From Lunularia cruciata (lineage: Eukaryota; Streptophyta; Marchantiopsida; Lunulariales; Lunulariaceae): a DNA stretch of 64,000 nucleotides. Position numbers and translations under genes: made by a program. Below the pieces are notes generated by a model. It did no database searches. It worked only from the letters and a program-made list of their open reading frames with translations, and was not told the DNA's origin. Numbering within the stretch: position 1 is the stretch's first letter; the number at the start of each line of letters is the position of its first letter. The stretch covers positions 994,501 through 1,058,500 of the forward strand of contig OX419761.1 of the NCBI GenBank assembly GCA_948567375.1. Direction: 5' to 3'. Shown here piece by piece: positions 45,101 to 55,716 of the stretch.

Positions 45101-45283
45101 ATAAAAGATACTGAATATAATGTGTCCCTAAAGCAGATGGATGCTTGGAGTGAGTGAGGAATAACAGGTAAGCAGGAGCAAAGTTGACCCTGGTTTGATG
45201 GTTTGATACAGATGGCGTTTAAGAATACAGCCTACACTGAAGGCTTTGTGGCAGGAATAGCTAGCTGCTCGGCGTCAAGATAG
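39393..45283 (+). CDS. Multi-exon host gene of unknown function
   Basis: Hand-built model. Exons: 39393-39437 (start ATG), 41516-41569, 41857-41892, 42114-42190, 42318-42420, 43694-43764, 43883-44066, 44287-44405, 44754-44837, 45212-45283 (stop TAG). Each intron has GT and AG ends; several donors are strong (GTAAGT at 42421, GTGAGT at 44838, GTATGT at 43765). From 41857 the frame stays open through all eight exons, about 248 codons, across phase-1 and phase-0 introns, which chance would not give. The link between exons 2 and 3 is unresolved in phase; a small exon may be missing. The protein is Ala/Ser/Lys/Glu-rich and looks mostly helical, with no transmembrane segment or signal peptide. I recognise no family. 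AATAAA at 45552 could be its poly(A) signal. An alternative 3' end using 45333-45551 (ending AEDDFDD) is possible. Confidence 0.55.
40150..41418 (+). mobile_element. Penelope-like element fragment inside intron of the host gene
   Basis: Inserted in copy B only. It ends with the family's 3' terminus (TTCCCAGAATGGCTTCTG ... GTGTACC, about 41385-41412) and starts with a short extra piece of the same terminus (about 40151-40175). Partial head-to-tail ends like this are usual for Penelope-like elements. Inside are the conserved stem-loop (40461-40506) and GCGCTGATGTTTCTTGCTC repeats. There is no RT. TACCAG flanks both sides, a possible target duplication. Confidence 0.65.
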
Positions 45284-45644
45284 AATTGTCAGGAAGAGCA
45301 GTTGGACCACAATTCTATTGCAAATTTAACAAGTGAGAAAGTTGGAGAAGAATTTAGTCTTGATTCTGGAAGATACTGAGGTGTTTATGGTAAAAACTTT
45401 GCAAAGCCCAACGCCCCGGAAAGAATCAGGAATGAGAAGAATCCGCATCTCTTTGGGTCGATGTCTTCATTTTTCAGGGTGTGGAGACTGGAGGACCAGG
45501 ACATTTAATTTACTTTTGAAGAGAATAGCAGAGGACGATTTCGACGATTGAAATAAATATATTGAATGCCTCCTGTGCTTTCGGCTAGTACTTATATGTA
45601 ACGAGCGTGTCAAAATGAGTATATATATATATATAACTCATCAG

Positions 45645-46449
45645 TGCCTTGGCACTCATGAGTTTTCGAGCAGAAACTTGGTATGAGGGGTACTGACTCT
45701 AGCTCAGCTACTTCGGCACTGATGAAGTCGCATGTGTTTTCATGGGGACGTACTATGGCCGTCTTCTGCTTCCCCAGCTGTTTGGCTTCTCTGGACTCAG
45801 GCGTCCATAGCGCTTGTTGTGATATATCGATATCCACGTCCTTGGATGCTTTGCTGTCTTCCCTCGTTCTCTGAGCAATTCATCCTTCCTGTGCTCTGCC
45901 TCATCCACCTTCTCCGATTTTCGTTTCCTGACTCAGCTCTTCCCTGACCCGAGATATTTACCGACTATTACTTGTCCCTTGTCACCAGTTCATCTCCATC
46001 CTTTTCAGCTGTCCGTTTCTTCATGGGGTCTTTATTTTTCTACTTATGTGGGAGTACTGTCTCCGTTTCTTTGCAGGCTGCATCTCAACTATGCGAGTTG
46101 CTATCTACCGGTCTCCACGTGACAGTTATTTCGCGTTTCATTTGATATAGATATAGATATGCCGGTGATTCAATATGTTTATTTCGATTATGCCATTGTT
46201 GCAAGTTACCTTCGATGCATTCTAACTTCAGGATTTCACTACTCTAGTCGTGCGGGACACTGACCTTCCGTGCATTTTACCCTCGGAAATACATATTCCT
46301 AGTGTTGAGTATCATGTACATATTGTTTATGGTTCATTTGCACTTCATGAGTTTTGGATAACTTGTTCCCAGAATGGCTTCCGTTCTTGTATACCTATAT
46401 ATATATAACCCGATCTGGATAACCCGTTCCCAGAACGGCTTCCGTTCTC

Positions 46450-46485
<36 letters not shown>
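45645..46485 (+). mobile_element. 5'-truncated Penelope-like unit with (TA)n end
   Basis: Begins inside the conserved stem-loop (GCCTTGGCACTCATGAG, 45645-45661) just after a (TA)n run at 45620-45634. It continues to the 3' terminus at about 46370-46400, with a second short copy of that terminus at 46409-46450. The terminus passes into (TA)n at 46451-46485. Next comes an RT-bearing unit, so this is the first member of a head-to-tail array. Confidence 0.6.
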
Positions 46486-46488
<3 letters not shown>

Positions 46489-46605
46489 AATATATACATT
46501 CAAACTTTACTTAACGAGCTTCATTCTCCTTCAGCAACCTATAAACTCTCATTGATTCCTCAAACCCATCTCTTACTCTTTCACCACAGTTTCAATACCT
46601 CTTAG

Positions 46606-47811
46606 GGCTTTTGCACTTCCAAGGATTCTGAGAAACTCCTTTACTTCTGCTGTGCTTGGAAATTCCATAAGTCTCCAGTTGTTCTTAGGTTCATTGTTGT
46701 AGGCTACTCTACTTCTTTATCTGAGCTTTCTCGCTGGTTAAGCTCATTCTTCAAAGCACTGCCACCTTCTGCAAACGACCGCTGGAGGACTGAATTCTTA
46801 GGTGTGGGGCTGTTGGTGGACTCTAGCTGGATCTTGAACAACTCTTCTGGTGTTCCCGTTTTACTGGAGCAGGTGCAAAGATTGCACAAGATTAGATCCT
46901 CTTCTCCCACAGCCTCTGGTTCGCAACAGTCTCTTGCCACCCTGGAAAAAGTTCTTTTTCAAAGTTTTGATTTCACCACCCTTTATACAAAGATCCACCT
47001 TCACGATCTCAAAACAAGGATGGTTACTCTCATCCGATCTATCTTCCATCATAGGTTCACTATGAATAGGGAAACTATGTTATTGGTAGAAACCTTTACA
47101 TTTGATTTCAAATATAGATGGCTTAAAAACAGAAATAATATCTCTCAATCAGCAAAACATCTCAAATTCATGGTTGTTGATGAGGAAACTCTCATCTGTT
47201 GGATGCCATTTCTTTTTGATAACCTCTACATTACTTTTGGGAATCAGCTCTTCCGTCAAGAGATCCAGATTCCTATGGGGACACCTTGTGTTGTCTTCGT
47301 GGCTAACCTATACCTCTTCACCTATGAACTTGATTTCATCCGCAGACTATTGGATGCCAATGATGTTACACTGTTGCACGACCTGTCCCAAGTTTGCCGA
47401 TACGTTGATGATCTTCTGGTGGTTGGCTCAGGACTTGGTCATTTCAAGGATTTTATGTATATGGAGGATGCAGCTAGAGGAGGAGGGATCTATCCCAGAC
47501 TTTCTTGTGAGCTAGTTCGAACTCATTTTGGCACTCATTGTGATTACCTCGACTGTCGCATTACCTAGGATGACTTCAATATTTTTGTCTCTATCTATGA
47601 TAAGAAAGAGCTACCTCACTTTGCTCAAATCAAGACAATCTCATTCCCTCATGTTCTTTCCGACATTTCCTCTAAATGTAAATTAGGTATTATAAAATCA
47701 AAGTGTGTTAGATATCAAAGGATATGTAATTCCAAAAAATCATTCCTTTCAGCTTGTAGGAAACTTATAAATAGCTTTATCTCTGAACATTACCCTCTTC
47801 ATATGATCCAC
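46606..47811 (+). pseudogene. Penelope-like reverse transcriptase, copy 1
   Basis: Open from 46606 to a TAG at 47566-47568, then recognisable to 47811. Fingers/palm motifs: FDFTTLYTKI (about 46965-46995, motif A), IPMGTPCVVFVANLYLFTYE (about 47269-47330, motif B) and the catalytic RYVDDLLVVG (about 47398-47428). The thumb-like tail includes RYQRICNSKKSFLSACRKLI (about 47710-47772). The motif set is that of Penelope-like RTs, related to telomerase, not of LTR elements. No GIY-YIG endonuclease could be found up to 49850, so it appears to belong to an endonuclease-less type. The sequence TTGTTGTAG followed by G at 46694-46703, also seen in copy 2, could be a retained intron acceptor. Penelope elements are known to keep introns. 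Confidence 0.78.
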
Positions 47812-49870
47812 TAAAAAATTTTGCTGTCTTGCGAATGGAAAAAGATATCCATGGTTTTCTTGAGCTTAGTATCTATAGAGATTTAAGAACATCTGTTTTT
47901 TCTTCCAGGCGTGGAGCTCTAGTTCGAGCCCACCATTAGCTTTCACTGTAGGCTTGTTTACCATAGCGGTGATCAGGACTTATTCTTGACAGTTTCTTTA
48001 GGCACTGGTCAGAACAATTTCTGTTCTCATATACATATATACATGTCTCATGTTTGATGCATCGCCCATTCTCAGCTATGTGACTATCCACTTTCTTCCC
48101 TTTTGCCCCAACTCACATCTGTTGTTTTACTTCACAATTCCCTTGTATGTGTTCTAAACAGTTTGTTATTTTAAGTTTCCCCCGAACTGAATGGTGTATT
48201 TTTGAGTTGTAGGTCTTCTATTACAGCTTGTTACTCACACTCCTTACATGATTGCGCGTTTCAGTATATTTGTTCTCTCCTGTTGATAAGGATACACCAG
48301 GATACATCGATATTATAAGCAGAGTTATAAGCAGAGTAATACATAGCATACTACACGTGACATCATCTCACACTTGTGACCATCTCGCCTGGTTCCTTCA
48401 TAGTTCCCAAGGCTCTCTCAGTACCCGAGGCCATCCTTCCCTCGGAAACCCTCTCCTTCTCCTTTGCTTTCTGCTCATCTGGGTTCTAGTTCTTGCTTAG
48501 CTCATAGTGCGTTCCTTTGTTAGTCCACCTTTTCATGCTTGTCCATTCTGCCTTGTTCTCTGCTCTCTGCTTTATTTTCTGCTCTCTAGCTCTCAGCTTC
48601 ACACTCTTCTAATTGGTTCATTCCTTTGTTTTCTTACTACCTCCTCTTGGCTTCTTTGTGCTTTGCTCTCTTTTACTGCTCACGCTGATAGACTTTGTCC
48701 TTGCAGGTGTTTTTCGAGGGATGTCTCACATCACTCACATTCTCCTGCGTTTGATCTTTTTCTTCTTTCCCTTGTTCACAATTTCGTTCATGCCTACATT
48801 ATGCATTTGTCCGATTTCTGCCCTTTTAGGACTTTAAGCTCTAGTTGTTCATTTTTGTAGCCTTCCATTTCTGTAACCTTCCCCATGCGGTTCGTTATTT
48901 CATTTAGTACTGCTGATAAATGGCTGTTTATTACTTCAAGTGGCGCTGTTGGAAGCAACCGAGTTTGCCTTGGCACTCATGAGTTTTTGAGCAGAAACTC
49001 GGGACGAGGAGTATTGACAATTGTTCAGCTACTTCGGCATTGTGTGAGGCACCGATGAAGTTGTTGGTGTTATTGTGGAGGTTTACTATGGCTGCCTTCT
49101 GCTTCCTTGAGTTGTTTAGCGTATCCGGACTGTAGTGTCCATAGCGCTGGGAGTGATATACTTTATCCTGTCTTCTTACGCTCCGCTATAGTTACACTCT
49201 TACATTTCTACCTGTTTTTGCAGCCATATCCTTCACAAAATGCCTGCCACATCCACACATTCCTATATTATTTCACTCCCTAGTCTTTTCCCTTCGCTCT
49301 TTGACTGCTTCTTGCCTCGCTCTCTATTGTTTCCTATGTTCCTCCCCCACTCCATCCCATGCTCTCCATCCCACGTTCTTCATCTTCATCTGCACACTGT
49401 ATCCTAGTGGGCTCTTATAGCAAGTTTCCTATTCCTCTCGCTTCATCCACGCATTGCATCCTGGCGGGCCCTTATAGCACATAGCATGTTTCCTATGCCT
49501 CTCGCTTTTGGTTGCATTGCTGCTCTTTGACTTCATTATTTTTTACTGGTGAACTCTTACATCAAGCTTTCTAACCCACGCTCACGTTGGCCTTGCTGCT
49601 CTCGATTTCAAGTTTGTTATTGTCCATTAGCAGTACGGTGTTCTCAATTTCTTGCACTTATGCCTTTGCTACAGGTTACTTTTTTGCACCTATACTCTTG
49701 CTGCAGGTTATTTTTGATGCATTTTACACTAAAGCTTTCATACTACATTAGCACTGTAATTCCACTAAATGTTGTTTATCGAATATGTGCACTCGTGCAC
49801 TTCATGAGTTCTGGATAACCTGTTCCTAGAATGGCTTCTGCTCTCATTTACCAATATATATAGCTCCTAG
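47812..49870 (+). mobile_element. 3' non-coding part of Penelope-like unit 1
   Basis: Downstream of the RT: Ser/Phe/Leu-rich chance ORFs (48507-48860), which I do not call genes. The stem-loop block is at 48958-49002. The terminal sequence GGATAACCTGTTCCTAGAATGGCTTCTG ends about 49850, then ATATATATAG. The layout matches the 3' parts at 40.2-41.4, 45.6-46.4 and 51.9-52.7 kb. Confidence 0.6.
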
Positions 49871-51110
49871 ATTCATTGCAGCAGGCTACTCCACTTCCTT
49901 GTCTAAACTTTCTCATTGGTTGAGCTCATTCTTCAAAGCATTGCTACCTTCTGCAAACGACCTCTGGAGGTATGAATTCTTACGAGTGGGGCTGATGGTA
50001 GACTCTAGCTGGATCTTGGACGACTCTTCTGGCAATCCTGTTTTGCTTTAGCAAGTGCAAAGACTGCGCAGGAGCAGATCCTCTTCTCCCACAGATTCTG
50101 GTTTGCAATAGACTCTTGCCACCTTGGAAAGGTTCTTTTTCAAAGTTTTGATTTCACCACCCTTTATACTAAGATCCAACTCCATGATCTCAAGACAAGA
50201 CTGTCCATTCTCATCAGATCTATTTTCCATTATAGGTTCACTCTGTATAGGGAAACCGTGTTGTTGGTTGAGACCTCTACACTTGACTTTAAATATAGAT
50301 GGTTTAAAAACCAAAATAATATCTTTCAATAGGCAAAACATTTCAAATTCATGGTGGTTGATGAGGACTGTCTCATCTGTTGGATGTTATTCCTTTTTGA
50401 TAATTTCTACATCACTTTTGGGAATAAGCTCTTCTGTCAAGAGATCAAGATTCCCATGGGGACACCTTGTGCTGTCTACGTGGCTAATCTATACCTCTTC
50501 ACATATGAACTTGATTTCATTTGCAGATTGTTGGATGCCTATGATCCCGCTCTATTGTATGACCTGTCCCATGTTTGAAGATATGTTGATGATCTTCTGG
50601 TGGTTGGCTCAGGACTTGATCATTTTACAAATTTTATGTATATGGATGATGCTGCTAGAGGTGGTGGGTTCTATCCTAGACTCTTGTGTGAGCTAGTTTG
50701 AAATCATTTTGGCCCTCATTGTGATTATCTTGACTGTCGTATTACTCATGACGAATTCAATATCTTTGTCTCTATCTATATAAGGAAGAGCTGCCTCATT
50801 TTGCTCACATCAAGACAAACTCACTCCCTCATGTTCTTTCATACATTTCCTCTAAATCTAAACTAGGGATTATAAACCCCGAGTGTGTTTGATATAGACG
50901 GATTTGTAATTCCAAAAAGTCATACCTTTTAGCTTGTAGGAAATTTATAAATAGCTTTATCTCCGAGAATTACCCCTTCACATGATCCAAAATAAATTTT
51001 GCTCAATCTTAGAAATGGAAAAAGATATCCATGGTTATCATGGGCTTAGTATCCATAGAGATTTAAGAACATCCGTTCTTTCTGTCAGACAGGTAGCTCA
51101 AGTTCAAACC
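49871..51110 (+). pseudogene. Penelope-like reverse transcriptase, copy 2
   Basis: Clear counterpart of 46690-47900 with more damage. Motif B reads IPMGTPCAVYVANLYLFTYE (about 50449-50510) and the catalytic stretch still encodes YVDDLLVVG (about 50582-50608) but follows a TGA at 50576. Frameshifts separate the N-terminal part (50124-50350) from the rest. The region after the RT (GAGATTTAAGAACATCCGTTC, about 51058) is shared with copy 1 and with 51303, where a third fragment of this stretch begins. Confidence 0.75.
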
Positions 51111-52707
51111 CACTAGTACTTTTTAGTGCAGGCCTGGATACCATACCTTTGATCAGGAGTTGTACTTGACTTCTTTTTTCATACATACACTATTTATGAT
51201 CATTTGCACTTCAAGAGTTTTGGATAACCTGTTCCCAAAATGGCTATTGTTCTCATATACCTATATATACTATATATGGTCTATCATTGGGCTTAGTATA
51301 TATAGAGATCTCAGAACATTTGTTTCTTTCTGCCAGGTGGGGAGCTCATTTTCAAGCCTACCAGTAGTTTTTCCCTTAGAATTGTATACCATCTTGCCTC
51401 CTGAAGTGTATTTTATACATCAAATAACACTCTTTGGATTTCTATGCCATGTGGATTTTCATCAAAGATTGATAAAAACGTGTCCTCTGCTTATGGACAC
51501 GTGGCCCACCTGGTTCTTTGCTTAACACGAGGCTGCATTTGCCTGTTTTGTTTGCCCTATCGCAAGTTCCCCTCATTTCTTTTCCTGTCCTATCTTGTGC
51601 AGCATTGATGTTTTTTGCTCCCCGCTTGTGGTTTGCTGGGGCCTCTCCCACTAGTCCTTTCTTGAGAAGGATAGCAAGTTTTTTGGCTCCCCGCTTGTCC
51701 CTTCCCTTGCAGCGCTGCGTTTTCTTGCGAGGAGGTTTATTTCACAGGTCCCTTCCTGAGCAGCGCTGAGTTTTCTTACAAGAATGTTTATTTTGTTGAT
51801 GCTTCCTATATCTCACTACTTCTATTTATTTTGCTGGTCCCTTCCCGTGCAGCGTTGTGTTTTTCTTACAAGGATGTTTATTTTGCTAATGCTTATCTTA
51901 TCTCATTATTTCTGAGCAGCACTGTAGGGGAGCAACCAAGTTTGCCTTGGCACTCATGAGTTTTCAAGCAAAAACTCGGTATGAGGAGTACTAACTCTAG
52001 CTCAGCTACTTCAGCACTGCGTGAGGCACTAATGAAGTCGCATGTGTTTTCATGGAGACGTACTATGGCCATCTTTTGCTTCCCTCAGCTGTTTGGGTTC
52101 TTTGGACTTAGGTATCCATAGTGCTTGTTGTAATATATCGATATCCAAGTCCTCGGATGCTTTGCTTGTCTTCCCTCATTCTCGGAGCAATTTATACTTC
52201 TAGTGCTCTGTCTCATCCACCTTCTCTGATTTTTGTTTCCTGACTTAGCTCTTCCTTGACCCGCAATATTTTCAGACTATTACTTGTCTCTTGCCACCAA
52301 TTTATCTCCATCCTTTTCAACTATTTGTTTCTTCTTGTTGTATTTATTTCTCTACTTATGTGGGAGGATTGTTTCCGTTTCTTTGCAGGCTGCATCTCAA
52401 ATATGCAAGTTGCTATCTAATGGTTTCCACATGACAATTATTTTGCCTTTCATTCAATGATGTTTCTCATATAGAATTGCTTGTGTTTCAATATGTTTAT
52501 TTTGCTTATGCCATTGCTGCATGTTACCTTTGATGCATTCTAACCTAGGGATTTCATACTACTCTAGCCTTGCGTGTAGCTTACCTTCCGTGCATTCTAC
52601 CCTTGGGGTTTAATACTCATAGTGTTGCGTATCATGTATATATTTTTTATTACTCATTTGCACTTCATGAGTTATGGATAACCCGTTCCTAGAACGGCTC
52701 CAGTTCT

Positions 52708-52711
<4 letters not shown>
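51111..52711 (+). mobile_element. 3' non-coding part of Penelope-like unit 2 and a partial third unit
   Basis: Contains one 3' terminus at about 51222-51260, a fragment of the post-RT segment at 51290-51340, GCAGCGCTGCGTTTTCTTGC-type repeats (51700-51870), the stem-loop (51935-51980) and the final terminus at about 52676-52710. The final terminus runs straight into the long (TA)n. Confidence 0.58.

Positions 52712-52790
<79 letters not shown>
52712..52790. repeat. (TA)n microsatellite at Penelope 3' end
   Basis: About 79 bases of uninterrupted alternating T and A beginning exactly where the Penelope 3' terminus (CAGTTCTTGTG) ends. The same association is seen at 46451-46485. Confidence 0.95.
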
Positions 52791-52793
<3 letters not shown>

Positions 52794-53044
52794 CCTTATT
52801 GTTCATAGTCACGGTGATGCTTACATACCATGTTGACTCTGTCCACCTCAGACTAATGGTTCTTTGTTACTATTCTGGCCATGTTAGGTGTTTCTTTGTG
52901 ACTCGCCTCGTGGTACATCAACAAGATTCCTATTTCATGTCATGGGATTTATAGCTTTACCCTACATCTTACCTCTTCCATGTGGCACATATGGGGACCT
53001 CTTTGTGTGGACGTACCTTTTTTAGATCAATCTCTACACTAAAT

Positions 53045-53707
53045 TGTGAGCCAGCCTGTCTCTCACTCAGGATGAACCATGGACCAAGAAGGCAAGAAAC
53101 CCAAACTCCATCATACTCCTCCAAGGCTAACACTCCAAGACTCAAGACATTGTTCACTAGAGAACTCACTGAGAGAGAGATAGTTGCAAAATGAAAGGAT
53201 GATGAATACCTTCTCACCCCTTGTTTATATATTTGTGAAATAGTTACGTACCAAAGTTATTAATTATCGTAACTCAAGTTATTAGACTAAAAGTCAAGTA
53301 AAGTTAAAAAGTAGAAAGGAATATTCATTCACATGTGCATATTCCTCTAAGCATGTGGTCTTATCTTGAACTAACCACTAAGTCAAGGATTCCTTCACAT
53401 GGGTTATCCTTGGACTAAAGAAGAATCCAAAATAAAAAGGCTTGCAGGTCCAAGAGTTCTTAATTTTTTCCTCAAAGCCAAACACCTAAGAATAATATCA
53501 AGTCAACACACTAAAATCCAAAATAGTGGTGCTCATCTTTTCTACTTCCTCTAAAGTAAGGTCACATCTATCTTAGCTATGACTAACTTTAGCTAACCAT
53601 GATTAATATAGAACATCATTTATCTTTATATAAATGATATTTCTTAAATACTTGTAATACCAAGCTAAATATCACAATACTACACACATGCACAAATGGG
53701 TGTTACA
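53045..53707 (-). repeat. LTR of a second gypsy-1 family copy
   Basis: Inverted match to 2231-2909 with the same TGTAACA start (53707) and TGTGAGCC complement at the other end (53045). It has small deletions and base changes throughout. On its minus strand it follows the pol end and polypurine tract, so it is the 3' LTR. Confidence 0.9.
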
Positions 53708-53965
53708 TTACCCCCGGATTAAGTTTTCACTTTGTCTTCAAAGTGAAGGTCTCTTTACCTTCTATGGTACATCTTCAACTTATCATGGTTAATTCTATCA
53801 AAGTGTCTTCCTCTCAACTCCTTGAGATCATAGGTGTAATTGCCACACACCTTCTCCACTATGAAAGGTCCAAAGTACTTAGGCAAAAACTTCTTTTGCA
53901 CTCTCTTGAATCAAATAGAATCAAACAACATTACCCAATCACCTTCCTTGAAAGGCTCCACCTTC
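53708..53965 (-). pseudogene. gypsy-1 copy 2: polypurine tract and integrase C-terminal end
   Basis: Minus strand from 53965: matches 1975-2230 of gypsy-1, including the GPF-type tail, the hairpin and the GGGGGTAA tract. The codon that is a stop at 2000 in gypsy-1 is TGG here. Homology ends near 53965; the remainder of the element is missing. Confidence 0.85.
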
Positions 53966-55276
53966 TTCCAAGTAGAAATTGCTTCTTGTATCACACTTCA
54001 ATCCTCTGCTCATCACACACTTTATAGGCACAAATATCAAGTTCCAACTGATTAGGATTTGTTGTTGTTCATTGCGGATATAGAGAGATGAGGACATAAG
54101 CCCGTTCCTTGGCCAAAGCTCAGGGAACCTAGAATTTTTTAAATGCAAATGAGATGCAAGATATATAAAGCACAAAAATTTGACCACAAAGAACACATGA
54201 AACATGGGATGACCCCATCAAGAAGAACACATGAAAAATGGGAAGACCCCATAAGGAAGAACAAGGGAGAGACAAAAGTATATAGTTATGTAACGTAAGC
54301 AAAATGTCAATCCTTTGCTCTAACGATAGCAAGATTAAACCTATTATGGAATCAAATGGAAAGTAAACCTTATATACCAAAGACCTGCAATTACCCAGCG
54401 GGAAACATAACAAAAGTGCAAGAAGAGAAATAAAATTGACATGAAAAGTCAGAAGCAAAAGATAAATATAGACTTGAGTAGAAAACCATGTAGCAGCAAG
54501 TAGAACAAAAATTGAGGAAGAACCTAGAGTCAGCCTAAAAGAAGGAAAACATGAAAATGCAATCTGAGGAAGAACCTAGAGTCAACCTGGATGAATGAAA
54601 ACATGAAAATGCGCAATCGCACATAAGATAAAGGAAGGAAAATAGAGGAAGTTTGTGAGACAACTTGAACGGATGGAAATTGGAAAAAATAAATGAGCTT
54701 GTTTAGAGAGAAGAAGAGCGAAGCCTTATAGGAATGGATGTCATTGTGGATAGTTTATATGTTCATTGTGGATAGTTTATTGGTACTTATATGTGGGAAA
54801 TTACTCAAAAAAAATTGTGTTCGTGCCAACAACGTTCTATGTGCAGAGGATGCTTTCACGCGAGGTCCATTCTCCATCGGCTATTCACCGTCCAATACAT
54901 GAACTTCAATCTTTGCTTGGAATTCCACAATTGTCCCAACAGTTTTGTCCTTATTCAAACTCCACAATTGACCACGGCCTAATACTTGTTAAATTTTGAG
55001 ATTCTAATTTGGGTTTATGTCATTAAGAGTCCAATTGGGATATGTTTGTCATAACTCCCGTCTCACATTGGCATTTGTATATATTTGTGCAGATTTGATC
55101 CATGTGAAATGCCTTGGAAAAGGCTATTCATCAAGCCAAAAATCAACTTACTCTTTGTGTGTGTCGATCTGATGGTGCAAAAGGTGTTTGGTCCATAGTA
55201 GTGAGTCAAGATGGCTTATCTCTTGTGGAAACTCTCAATCAACTACCATCTCACATTGGAATTTGTATAGATTTGT
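53966..55276. other. Intergenic DNA with small tandem duplications
   Basis: No supported gene. Short direct repeats are visible: GAAGAACACATGAAA units at about 54187-54240, a 65-70 bp duplication at 54510-54615 (GAGGAAGAACCTAGAGTC twice) and TTCATTGTGGATAGTTTA twice at about 54742-54781. A stretch at 55050-55140 is repeated at 55236-55276 plus 55703-55760, interrupted by the next feature. Confidence 0.6.
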
Positions 55277-55290
55277 GTTGATCTGATGTA
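55277..55290. repeat. Target site duplication, left, of a Penelope-like insertion
   Basis: GTTGATCTGATGTA here and GTTGATCTAATATA at 55703-55716 flank the insertion. They are 14 bases with two differences. The uninterrupted version of the region (55090-55140) shows the site once. Confidence 0.7.
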
Positions 55291-55702
55291 TAGGTATATG
55301 AGAGCAGAAGCCGTTTTGGGAATGGGTTATCTAGACTTCATGAAATGCAAAGGATCAATAAGAAATATGTACATGATTCACAATGCTAGAATAGTCATAA
55401 AGCCTTAAGGTAGAGTGCATCAAATGTAACCTGCAGCAAAGGCATCATTGAAACAAATTGAAAATAGCATTTGTCTAACGTACTAGTAAACAATATGAAA
55501 TCAAAAAATTTCATGCAAATGACTGAGAGTAATAGGAAAAATTATGTAATTTGAATGCCAATAAGCACTGTGTGAACAATGAAGATGAAAAACGTGGGTG
55601 GAGTTGGGTAGGAACACTATAGACTCAAGAGGTTGAGCCAAGAATCAGTCAAAGAGAAAAAGAAAAATACTAGGGAGGGAATTAGCTGGGAAAAGAAGTT
55701 TA
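55291..55702 (-). mobile_element. 5'-truncated Penelope-like copy (412 bp)
   Basis: On the minus strand it ends with the family terminus (GGATAACCCATTCCCAAAAC ... CATATACCTA) at 55291. At its other end it is cut within the segment that corresponds to about 41010-41080. A 5' truncation with a 14-bp target duplication fits insertion by target-primed reverse transcription. It defines the 3' end of the family. Confidence 0.75.
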
Positions 55703-55716
55703 GTTGATCTAATATA

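Noticed and set aside
45718-45760. Hammerhead ribozyme suggested by CTGATGA in the Penelope 3' region
   Set aside because: CTGATGA is present (for example 45718-45726), but I could not find the required GAAA and a closing stem with a cleavage triplet in the right order. CTCATGA in the stem-loop also breaks the core consensus.
48507-48860. ORF of 117 codons between the Penelope RT copies
   Set aside because: Low-complexity Phe/Leu/Ser-rich sequence from a T/C-rich non-coding region; not kept in the parallel 3' parts of the other units.
52709-52954. ORF encoding alternating Tyr-Ile
   Set aside because: Translation of the (TA)n microsatellite.
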